NCBI GenBank assembly: GCA_033105485.1
Contig: CP136956.1
Location: 496,001 to 560,000 of the forward strand
Source of the DNA: LVI-A0039 sp033105485
Lineage (GTDB): Bacteria > Bacillota_I > Bacilli_A > UBA3375
Direction of reading: 5' to 3'
DNA: 64,000 nt
Part shown: positions 54,838 to 62,798 of the stretch, one piece after another
Layout: each line of letters opens with the position of its first letter
Position numbering within the stretch: position 1 is the stretch's first letter
Position numbers and translations under genes: made by a program
Notes under the pieces: model-generated
What the model was told of the DNA's origin: nothing
Seen by the model: the letters and a program-made list of their open reading frames with translations, nothing else
Database searches by the model: none

Positions 54838-55368
54838 TTAACCTAAGTATAAACGTTCTATTATTATTTTACTATCATTAATCTGCTTAATGATAACTTG
54901 ATAACGTGCACTGCTTAGGCCCATGTTATCAATATATATATTACTATAGTTATTAACATCCCATTTATTACCTACATCACTCGTTTGATAGTCACTTAAT
55001 AAATTGTATTTATTAATAAAGTATAGAGCTGTTGTATCCGCTACTACTTCAGCCTGCTTTTTCGTCAAGTCACGGCTAAACATATGATTATTTATTAAGT
55101 GCGTAAGTTCATGGATTATCGTATATACTTGGCCACCCATATTATCTTTACGATTGATCGCAAGCTCTAATTTATATTCTTGTGTTCGTTTATTAATTGT
55201 TGCTTTAATATGACCATTACGTTTACTATCTGAACGTAAGTATCTAAATGTACAGTCATAGTCTTTTAATATTTGATTCGTTCTTATTATAAACTGCTCA
55301 AAGTCAATTACTTCTGTGTTAGATGGTTCTTTCAATAATTCAATATGGGCCTTAAGCTGTTTTTTCAT
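54838..55368 (-). CDS. Zinc metallopeptidase-like protein (HELTH motif)
   Basis: 176 aa. YTIIHELTHLINNHMFSRDLTKKQAEVVADTTALYFIN: HExxH motif with a downstream Glu-x-x-AD, as in ImmA/IrrE-type peptidases. N-terminal half is DNA-phage-repressor-protease-like in spacing but unassigned. Start overlaps the MFS gene end by 17 bases, so co-transcribed with it. Confidence 0.75.
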   Translation of the reverse strand: MKKQLKAHIELLKEPSNTEVIDFEQFIIRTNQILKDYDCTFRYLRSDSKRNGHIKATINKRTQEYKLELAINRKDNMGGQVYTIIHELTHLINNHMFSRDLTKKQAEVVADTTALYFINKYNLLSDYQTSDVGNKWDVNNYSNIYIDNMGLSSARYQVIIKQINDSKIIIERLYLG

Positions 55369-56515
55369 CTTTACTCGCGATTAAATGTAATGATACACTT
55401 AGAATTGCAAATACTAACATTGCAACGAAAGGCATTATTGGATTTAAAGGATATAATAATGTCATGCTACCACTACTTAATAACATTCCGATTGCATTAA
55501 ATGAGTTAATTACTCCTAAGATTTCACCTTGATCAAACTTACCACTATTAACAACTTCTTTTTGTACGTATGGGCGGTAGAAAGAACTACCTAATGTCAC
55601 TAGCGTTAAGGCCGTTAAGAATAAAAATCCAAAGTAGGGATTAGTATCAATTGTTGCTACTGCATATAAAATTAATAGAGTACCGACAATTGTTGTTACC
55701 CCTTGAATTAAATATGATGTGAAGAACGTAAACTTCTTCTCCATTATACGGATAATAAATAAATTAGAAATTAAACCAAGTAAGTTAACATATGCATTCA
55801 TATTCCCAACTTGACTTGTTGTAAAGTTAGCAACATCACTACCGAAATACGATGGCATCCCACGAGAGATATTATTAATTGTAGCAAAACAAATCATTGA
55901 TAACATAAGTAATAGGTAACCATGCTCACGTAATGCTCCTACAGCCTTAGTAAAGCTTGTTTTAGCCTGAACTTTAGCTTCTGGGTATAAGTTTTCAACA
56001 ATACCAAATACGACTAAACCAAGGATGATTAAGAACGTAATTTGGAAAATGAATGAGTAGTATACATTGCTACTACCAATTTTCCCACTTAGCATTTGCC
56101 CAACTACTCCACCTAGGTTAGTTGCAACTAATTGATAACCAAAGTTTTTAATTTTCTCATCTGGTTTTGATTTTAAATTAATATAAGATGTTACACCAAC
56201 GATCCAACCTGATGCAAATGCCCCGGAAATAAAACGCCCGATTAGCATTAATAATGGATTGGTAAAGTATGCAAACATAAACTGACCAATTGCATAAATA
56301 AGTGGGGCAATTGTTAAAATCTTTCTTGTACCAATACGGTCAATCTTACTTCCCCATTTAGGAGAAAAGTAGAACGTCCCGGCACTCATGGCAAAGAAGA
56401 AAAGTCCGAATAAATAGTCAGGACTTCCTTTGAGTTCCATCATCTGTGGGGTTACTGGATGGGCAAAGTTAAACAACGTTAACATTAAAAAGTTAAGTAT
56501 TAATATTTTTTTCAT
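55352..56515 (-). CDS. Major facilitator superfamily transporter
   Basis: 387 aa, twelve predicted TM segments. SPKWGSKIDRIGTRKILTIAPL is the loop 2-3 GxxxDRxGxR motif; the second half starts near LREHGYLLLMLSMICF. Likely an efflux or solute carrier of unknown substrate. Confidence 0.88.
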   Translation of the reverse strand: MKKILILNFLMLTLFNFAHPVTPQMMELKGSPDYLFGLFFFAMSAGTFYFSPKWGSKIDRIGTRKILTIAPLIYAIGQFMFAYFTNPLLMLIGRFISGAFASGWIVGVTSYINLKSKPDEKIKNFGYQLVATNLGGVVGQMLSGKIGSSNVYYSFIFQITFLIILGLVVFGIVENLYPEAKVQAKTSFTKAVGALREHGYLLLMLSMICFATINNISRGMPSYFGSDVANFTTSQVGNMNAYVNLLGLISNLFIIRIMEKKFTFFTSYLIQGVTTIVGTLLILYAVATIDTNPYFGFLFLTALTLVTLGSSFYRPYVQKEVVNSGKFDQGEILGVINSFNAIGMLLSSGSMTLLYPLNPIMPFVAMLVFAILSVSLHLIASKDEKTA

Positions 56516-56582
56516 ATAGCTCCTAAATTACATTAATAATATTATAATACATATTTTTAAACGATGTCTTGTAAGCATCAAA

Positions 56583-56607
56583 AAAGCCTAACAATAAGTT
56601 AGACTTT
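56583..56607 (-). terminator. Terminator of the ABC-FtsX-PASTA operon
   Basis: Stem AAAGTCTAAC/GTTAGGCTTT (one mismatch) with T-run on the minus strand. Nearly identical to the MATE gene terminator at 60075-60099. Confidence 0.85.
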
Positions 56608-56612
56608 AGTAA

Positions 56613-57950
56613 TTATTCATAAACTTCAACTGTTAAAGTAGATCCTACATTTACAAATGAATTGGCATTTGATATTGATTTAATTGTTCCCGACCGAACT
56701 CCTGCTTCTTTATCTTCATCACTTAATGCGACCTCGGTCGTAGTATATGATAAATTTGCGCCTTGAGTATTAAAATCATTAATCATTGAAGCCAGATCAC
56801 CTATTGTTGCTCCACTCATATCAGTAATAAAAGGTTGACCAAGAGAAACTGTAACTTTTAAACTCTCTTCTTCTGGATATATGCTTTCTCCCTCTGCCTT
56901 CGACTGATATATTATTACTCCTGCATTGCTGTCACTATAGCTTTCAGCTGGTTCTAAACTTAGATTGATTTCAGCAGCTACTTCAGTCGCATCATCGATA
57001 TTATAACCAATTAAATACGGTGTATACTCTCCTGGTCCTTTTGAAATCTCAACAGTTATCACGTCACCATATCCTAGCATCGTTCCTGGCTCAACACTTT
57101 GACTAACAATGTAGCCCTCAGGTATATCACTTGGAATCTGCTCTTCATCAATCATTATTCCCGTGTCTTGATTCCATTCATAGACACTGTCTATTGTCTG
57201 ATTAACAAAGTTATCAACTTTTACATTTTTCTTTTCTTCTTTACTTCCTTTAGAAATAACAAATTCAGCTTTTGCACTTCGCGTATAATTTTTTTCACTA
57301 ACACTATCATCTTCAAAGTCAATACGAATAAGTTTATCATTGTCAACTTTATCACTATATTCATATTTAAGGCTTGCATTAACTAACATTTTATTTTCAA
57401 TTAAGTTATTGATCTGTTCCTTAGACTTACCTTCTAATCCTGTTAACTTCACTACCTCATCCATATTTGGCCCACTACTAACTTCTATCGTTTGTAAATC
57501 TAATACTCCAATCTTCTCTCCACTGGGAATCGATTGTGAGATAACCGTACCACTTGGTTTTTCTTGGCTCTCAACTGTTATCAAATCATAGTTCACCTTA
57601 TTATCATCAAGCCACTTAACAGCATCTGTTTGCGATTTATCGACTAATGTAATAGCAACGGTTTGATTCATATACCAATAACTAGATACAAAAATTAAAA
57701 TAGCAACTATTATTGTCACACATATTACAACAGTACGTTTAAATAAGAACTGATTATAATCCTTATCAATGCTTATCTTCTCCTCTTCAAATGCAGCACC
57801 ACTGAGCTCTAATTTGAGTTCATTTCCCTCTGACTTTACTAATTGTTGTTTTGTCTCTTGCTTATTTTCAATAGTGTCTTGATTTTCTTTATCTGCCGCT
57901 ACTTGTTTTTTATATTTATCATTAGAAAAATTATTTAAAAAATCACTCAT
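56613..57950 (-). CDS. Membrane protein with PASTA repeats
   Basis: 445 aa. Cytoplasmic N-terminus (about 1-70), one TM (VVICVTIIVAILIFVSSYWYM), then about five extracellular PASTA-like units (for example GTVISQSIPSGEKIG, GYIVSQSVEPGTMLGYGDVITVEISKGP). Kinase domain absent, unlike Stk/PrkC proteins. Encoded with an ABC ATPase and FtsX-like permease, whose ATPase end overlaps its start by eight bases. Probably senses or binds wall or envelope material for that complex. Confidence 0.82.
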   Translation of the reverse strand: MSDFLNNFSNDKYKKQVAADKENQDTIENKQETKQQLVKSEGNELKLELSGAAFEEEKISIDKDYNQFLFKRTVVICVTIIVAILIFVSSYWYMNQTVAITLVDKSQTDAVKWLDDNKVNYDLITVESQEKPSGTVISQSIPSGEKIGVLDLQTIEVSSGPNMDEVVKLTGLEGKSKEQINNLIENKMLVNASLKYEYSDKVDNDKLIRIDFEDDSVSEKNYTRSAKAEFVISKGSKEEKKNVKVDNFVNQTIDSVYEWNQDTGIMIDEEQIPSDIPEGYIVSQSVEPGTMLGYGDVITVEISKGPGEYTPYLIGYNIDDATEVAAEINLSLEPAESYSDSNAGVIIYQSKAEGESIYPEEESLKVTVSLGQPFITDMSGATIGDLASMINDFNTQGANLSYTTTEVALSDEDKEAGVRSGTIKSISNANSFVNVGSTLTVEVYE

Positions 57951-58614
57951 AATTTATTTTCCCATCATTAATTCTTAATATTTTATCAGCAGATGAAGCA
58001 ACTTGATCAGAGTGGGTAACTAAGATAACACACTTATTATATTGATTCGCTAAAGTTTTAAATAGTTTAATAATTTCACGTTCACTTTCACTATCTAAAT
58101 TCCCTGTTGGTTCATCTGCAAAAACTAAATCCACATTTGTAGCAAGTGATCTTGCAATTGCTACCCTCTGCTGTTCTCCACCACTTAACATCTTAACTTT
58201 TCTATCAGCCTTAGTTTTTCCAATCCCGACAAAATCCAGAAGATTATACGCAATATCACTACTGTTTGGTGGTAATTCATTATCTGTAATTCCCATTGCA
58301 GTCATCAAATTCTGATGAGCAGTTTGAAACTCAATTAAATTATATTGCTGAAAAACAATACTAGATTTATTACGACGATATTTATCAAGTCCATAGGTCT
58401 CAATATTAATTCCATCGTACTCTATAGTACCTTTGTCTGCTTTATCTAACCCCGATAAAAATGATACTAATGTTGTTTTACCACTTCCTGAATAACCAAG
58501 GATTGCATATAGTTTTCCCGGTTCAAATATTAAATCAATTTGATCTAGAACTGTTCTTAATTTCTCACCATCACGGAACTGATGTGATAAACCTTTTACT
58601 TCAAGTTTTTCCAT
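57943..58614 (-). CDS. ABC transporter ATP-binding protein
   Basis: 223 aa. Walker A LGYSGSGKTT, VFQQYNLIEFQTA, signature LSGGEQQRVAIARS, Walker B LVFADEPTGNLD, VTHS. LolD/MacB-type partner of the adjacent FtsX permease. Ends in TGA overlapping the PASTA gene start (ATGAGTGA). Confidence 0.94.
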   Translation of the reverse strand: MEKLEVKGLSHQFRDGEKLRTVLDQIDLIFEPGKLYAILGYSGSGKTTLVSFLSGLDKADKGTIEYDGINIETYGLDKYRRNKSSIVFQQYNLIEFQTAHQNLMTAMGITDNELPPNSSDIAYNLLDFVGIGKTKADRKVKMLSGGEQQRVAIARSLATNVDLVFADEPTGNLDSESEREIIKLFKTLANQYNKCVILVTHSDQVASSADKILRINDGKINYE

Positions 58615-58622
58615 TATTTCTC

Positions 58623-59945
58623 CTATAATAAAATTTTCTTTGGTTGTAAACGTAATGTGTAAATTGCTGGTATTAATGTTATTAATCCAATAATAATCAC
58701 ACCTACAATTACACTTTGAATTAGCGGTACAATTGTTAGACCTAAGGCTAAAAATCCAAATTTTGAACTTAAAACTGTAAGAATTACTAAACAGATTGGA
58801 TATGCTAAAATAGTTGCTAATGACATAATAATAACTTGTTCAAATACTAATTGGAAATAGATATTACGTTTAGTTTCTCCTAATGCAACCATAATTCCAA
58901 TCTCTTTCTTTCGACCACGAATAAATAATGTAATCAGTATTGTTAATAGCACTATTACTACTACAACTCCAAATAATAAAAAGTAGTTTAAGATACTTTG
59001 AATTCCAATAATTACTGATAATCCTTCAGCTGTTTCACTTTCTTCACTATTTAAATCGAATTCAACTTCTACTTGTGTACCTGTTAACGCTTCTACATCT
59101 GTTTTAAATTTACTAACATCATCAAGTGATTTTAAATAATAAGTTGCACTAGCGCCAATAGCTTCTCCATTTTGCTGATCAACACCTTCATAGTATTTTA
59201 GATAGCTTTTTCCTGCAGAAAGTGGAATATACGCATTTGTATATAAATAACTAAACGTTAAATCCGGTTCAAAGCCATATTCTTCTGCATTTGCATTTTC
59301 ATTATCAATCATTGCTTGAGTTGGCTCAGCCGAATAGGAACCAACTATTGTAAATTCTTGTTCTTCCAGTTCTGGAATCGATTCTACCTCTGAGTAATCA
59401 CTATTAATATCTAAGACAATAGTATCCCCAACCTCTAAATTATTCTCATCTAAAATAAGATCATTTAAGATAATTGACTGAGGATTGTTTTTAAATAATT
59501 CTTTATCGTAATTAAATTGATAGGCTTCTTTATTTTCTTCAGACACACTTTGCTCCGGATCCTTTACGTAATTGATACTTAGACCATAGTCCAGCATTTC
59601 ATTAGGCATAGTTAATTGTCCAGGTTTTAAACTCGAATACATGCTAATATCGCTACTTTCAACTTCCTCTAACTCAGCAATATCAAATTTTTGCTGTGAG
59701 CTGATTTCCTGATAGTCATTCCAGTTATACGTTATATTTCCAATTAAATCATCTGGATATGAATTGCGTACATATACCGGTACTGTTCCATCTTTAAATG
59801 TTTGCTCTAGAGTTTTATTATACATTCTTGATGTCATGAATGCGGTTGACACTGCACCCATAGTTACTAAAAAGATAATAAATATTAATAGACTCTTACC
59901 CAAATTAGCTTTCACGTGGATTAATGCTCTTTTAAAATAATTCAT
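58623..59945 (-). CDS. FtsX/MacB-type ABC permease
   Basis: 440 aa. N-terminal TM (LLIFIIFLVTMGAVSTAFM), a large extracellular domain (about 45-310), then three C-terminal TM with IGIMVALGETKRNIYFQLVFEQ between the first two, the FtsX family hallmark. First gene of the permease-ATPase-PASTA operon. Confidence 0.92.
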   Translation of the reverse strand: MNYFKRALIHVKANLGKSLLIFIIFLVTMGAVSTAFMTSRMYNKTLEQTFKDGTVPVYVRNSYPDDLIGNITYNWNDYQEISSQQKFDIAELEEVESSDISMYSSLKPGQLTMPNEMLDYGLSINYVKDPEQSVSEENKEAYQFNYDKELFKNNPQSIILNDLILDENNLEVGDTIVLDINSDYSEVESIPELEEQEFTIVGSYSAEPTQAMIDNENANAEEYGFEPDLTFSYLYTNAYIPLSAGKSYLKYYEGVDQQNGEAIGASATYYLKSLDDVSKFKTDVEALTGTQVEVEFDLNSEESETAEGLSVIIGIQSILNYFLLFGVVVVIVLLTILITLFIRGRKKEIGIMVALGETKRNIYFQLVFEQVIIMSLATILAYPICLVILTVLSSKFGFLALGLTIVPLIQSVIVGVIIIGLITLIPAIYTLRLQPKKILL

Positions 59946-60074
59946 AATACTCCCTCTGCTATTTATTTGACTTGCAATAACCTTACCCTTAAGTTACCAC
60001 ACTTCATTTATATTTATATTAGCACCAATTCACAATCGTGTCAAGTTGTGGGTACGCTTGTTTAAGAGTTAAAA

Positions 60075-60099
60075 AAAGCCTAACTATAAGTTAGACTTT
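60075..60099 (-). terminator. Terminator of the MATE gene
   Basis: Stem AAAGTCTAAC/GTTAGGCTTT with T7 on the minus strand; near-copy of the terminator at 56583-56607. Confidence 0.85.
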
Positions 60100-60104
60100 A
60101 TAAG

Positions 60105-61448
60105 CTATGAAATATTTTGGACCCAGTTATAACGACTATAACGGTAATATCCAATAAGCATCTTAACTACTTCAAAGGCTTGAACACCAATGAAGATCCC
60201 GTAAATTGGGACTGAAGTAAAGTATACTAAGATGAACCCAACTGGAATTGATAATCCCCACATTGTTCCACCATCCATTATTAATACACCTAGAGTATCT
60301 CCTCCAGCACGTAGCGTGAAGAAAAACGTTACTGTTATTACATAGACTGGATATACGAATCCAATAATACGCAATAAGTTAGATGCTTGGATCTGGATTA
60401 CACTATCTACATTTCCATATAAGGCTGGAATGAAGAATGCTAATACTTGTGCTATTCCGAAGAACGTTATACCAGTAAGTAGTCCTAATGCAAGTAGTTT
60501 TTTCGAGTTCTCGATAGCTAAATCAAACTCTTCTTTTCCAAGTTTCTGTCCAATCAGTACTGCAACTGCAACACCGAATCCAGCCATCGCAACAAATAAA
60601 ATATTGGCAATTGTATATGTAATCTGAATTGAAGCTAAATCAGTAATACTACGAGCCCCATATAAAGCCATAAGTGTCGATGTTCCAAATCCCCATAAGA
60701 ATTCATTCGTTGTAAGTGGAACCATTTTCCTAATCATCATTACAAATTGCTCTTTCTTAATCGTAGTAAAACTTGCTAAGTTAAAGTCAAATGCAGTTTG
60801 TTTGAATTTTAAAATAGACATTAAAATTAAAAACTCAGCCACACGGGAAATGATTGTTGCAACTGCTGCTCCCTTAACTCCGAAAATTGGAATTAACAAG
60901 AAGTTTAAACTAGTGTTTGCTACTACAGCAACAATCCCAGCTCCCATTGGCACCTTAGTTTGACCTATCGCTCTAAATGCTGAACCGATTACTGCATTTA
61001 CCATAAGTAACCAATAACCCCAGACTAGAACATTTAAATAATCCATACCATATTGCATTGCAGCAAGACTATCTGCATCATTACCATGGATAAACATACG
61101 TAATAAACTTTCATCAAATATATTGATTAATGTTAGCGCAATTCCGGCCATTAAAAAGATAATACTAAAGCTGATTGCAAGACTGTTACCCATCTTGTCT
61201 TTTTTACCGGCTCCATATTGTTGGGCAATAAAAATTGAAGCACCTTCACTTATCCCGAATGTTGAAGTCATAATTACAAAGAAAATCGAGTTTACTGCCC
61301 CAACCCCAGCAATTGCTTGTCCATTAATCGTCCCAACCATAATATTATCGACTAGCTGGGCTAGTGATGTAACTAGCTGTTGTATTACAATCGGCATTGC
61401 AATAACTAACGCCGATTTAAAAAATACTTTATCAAAATACTTCTTCAT
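60105..61448 (-). CDS. MATE-family efflux transporter
   Basis: 447 aa, twelve TM. IVIQQLVTSLAQLVDNIMVGTINGQAIAGVGAVN is the N-terminal MATE signature; the duplicated half begins near MVPLTTNEFLWGFGTSTLM. Na+ or H+ driven export of drugs or metabolites. GGGGAG RBS. Confidence 0.94.
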   Translation of the reverse strand: MKKYFDKVFFKSALVIAMPIVIQQLVTSLAQLVDNIMVGTINGQAIAGVGAVNSIFFVIMTSTFGISEGASIFIAQQYGAGKKDKMGNSLAISFSIIFLMAGIALTLINIFDESLLRMFIHGNDADSLAAMQYGMDYLNVLVWGYWLLMVNAVIGSAFRAIGQTKVPMGAGIVAVVANTSLNFLLIPIFGVKGAAVATIISRVAEFLILMSILKFKQTAFDFNLASFTTIKKEQFVMMIRKMVPLTTNEFLWGFGTSTLMALYGARSITDLASIQITYTIANILFVAMAGFGVAVAVLIGQKLGKEEFDLAIENSKKLLALGLLTGITFFGIAQVLAFFIPALYGNVDSVIQIQASNLLRIIGFVYPVYVITVTFFFTLRAGGDTLGVLIMDGGTMWGLSIPVGFILVYFTSVPIYGIFIGVQAFEVVKMLIGYYRYSRYNWVQNIS

Positions 61449-61492
61449 ATCTCCCCTTAAATTTTAAAACAGGTAACAAGCAAAAAAGCTTG

Positions 61493-62062
61493 TTACTTGA
61501 TCATTTGCGTTAAAATATACTTAATTTTCTCTTCAGTTGATAGTGTTTGATCTACTGCTTTTAAGTGTTTCTTAACATCTTTTTCACTATATCCTAAAGC
61601 TAATAATGCATCGACAACATCTGTATTATCAACTTCAATCTTTTGTTTATTGTCTGTTGGTAAACTAATGTTTTGCTCATACTTACCGCCTAGATCAATA
61701 ATAATTTGACCGGCTGCTTTCTTTCCAATCTTTGGAAACTTTTGTAAATAAGTGGCATCTTCGCTTGCAATTGCATTACGAATAAACATTGGTTCACTAG
61801 CAGCTAAGATTGCAAGTGCTGTCTTAGGTCCAATTCCGGTTACCGAAATTAAATCTAAAAACATTGCTTTCTCATCACTTGTTTTAAATCCATATAAACT
61901 AATCTCAGCTTCTCTAACATGTTGATAGATATACACGCGATCGATTAAAGGATCAAAACTATATGAATTAGCTACATTTATTAAGTAACCAACTCCATTA
62001 ACATCATATACAATTTGTGACGGTAGTACATTTGTTAATTTTCCTTCAAAGTAACTATACAT
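61493..62062 (-). CDS. ruvA: Holliday junction DNA helicase subunit RuvA
   Basis: 189 aa. MYSYFEGKLTNVLPSQIVYDVNGVGYLI OB domain, two HhH motifs (LISVTGIGPKTALAIL, LQKFPKIGKKAAGQIIIDL) and the C-terminal RuvB-binding domain (DVVDALLALGYSEKDV). ruvB is not next to it in this window. Start touches the yebC stop. Confidence 0.96.
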   Translation of the reverse strand: MYSYFEGKLTNVLPSQIVYDVNGVGYLINVANSYSFDPLIDRVYIYQHVREAEISLYGFKTSDEKAMFLDLISVTGIGPKTALAILAASEPMFIRNAIASEDATYLQKFPKIGKKAAGQIIIDLGGKYEQNISLPTDNKQKIEVDNTDVVDALLALGYSEKDVKKHLKAVDQTLSTEEKIKYILTQMIK

Positions 62063-62790
62063 TATTTTAAGTTTGAGTAAACACTTTGAACATCATCATT
62101 ATCTTCTAATTGTTCAATTAATGCCATTACTTTCTCAGTTGTTTCTTCATCTAATTCTACTTCCATAGTCGGTAGCATTGTCACTTCTGCTTCCATATAT
62201 TCAGACACAACTTCCATACTATCAATTGATTTCTTAATTTGTTCAAAGTCATTAGGTTCAGTAATGATTTGTAAGATACCATCTTCGACAGTTACATCTT
62301 CAATTCCAAACTCTAATACTTCTAATTCAAATTCTTCGATATCAAGTGAAATGTTTGCTGTTTCAATAACAATATTGCCTTTACGGTTAAATAAATATGA
62401 AACAGAACCATCAGTTCCTAAGTTTCCACCACGACGAGTAAATGTTGAACGAACAGATGAGGCCGTACGGTTTAAGTTATCTGTTAAACAGTCAACCATA
62501 ATCGCAACTCCACCAGCTCCATATCCTTCATATCTAACTTCATCGTAGTTTTCTCCATTTTGAGATCCTGTTGCTTTCGCAATTGCTCTTTCAATGTTAT
62601 CTTTAGGCATCGATTTAGATTTTGCTTTATCAACTGCTAGACGTAATCCTGCATTTGATTCTAGTGAATCTCCACCACTTTTCGCAGCTACATAAATCTC
62701 TTTTGCAAGTTTCTGGAACTCCTTACTTCTTGCAGCATCCTGACGACCTTTACGGTGTTGTATATTTTTCCATTTACTATGTCCAGCCAT
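62062..62790 (-). CDS. yebC: YebC/PmpR-family regulator
   Basis: 242 aa. MAGHSKWKNIQHRKGRQDAARSKEFQKLAKEI and MPKDNIERAIAKATG, YEGYGAGGVAIMVDCLTDN are universal YebC signatures. Implicated in transcriptional control or in translation of proline-rich sequences. Lies between obg and ruvA with nearly no gap. Confidence 0.96.
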   Translation of the reverse strand: MAGHSKWKNIQHRKGRQDAARSKEFQKLAKEIYVAAKSGGDSLESNAGLRLAVDKAKSKSMPKDNIERAIAKATGSQNGENYDEVRYEGYGAGGVAIMVDCLTDNLNRTASSVRSTFTRRGGNLGTDGSVSYLFNRKGNIVIETANISLDIEEFELEVLEFGIEDVTVEDGILQIITEPNDFEQIKKSIDSMEVVSEYMEAEVTMLPTMEVELDEETTEKVMALIEQLEDNDDVQSVYSNLK

Positions 62791-62798
62791 ATTACTCC

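Noticed and set aside
61471..61496. Hairpin GTAACAAGC/GCTTGTTAC as a regulatory element
   Set aside because: Overlaps the end of ruvA and is best explained as a weak terminator; it has no strong T-run, so it is not listed.
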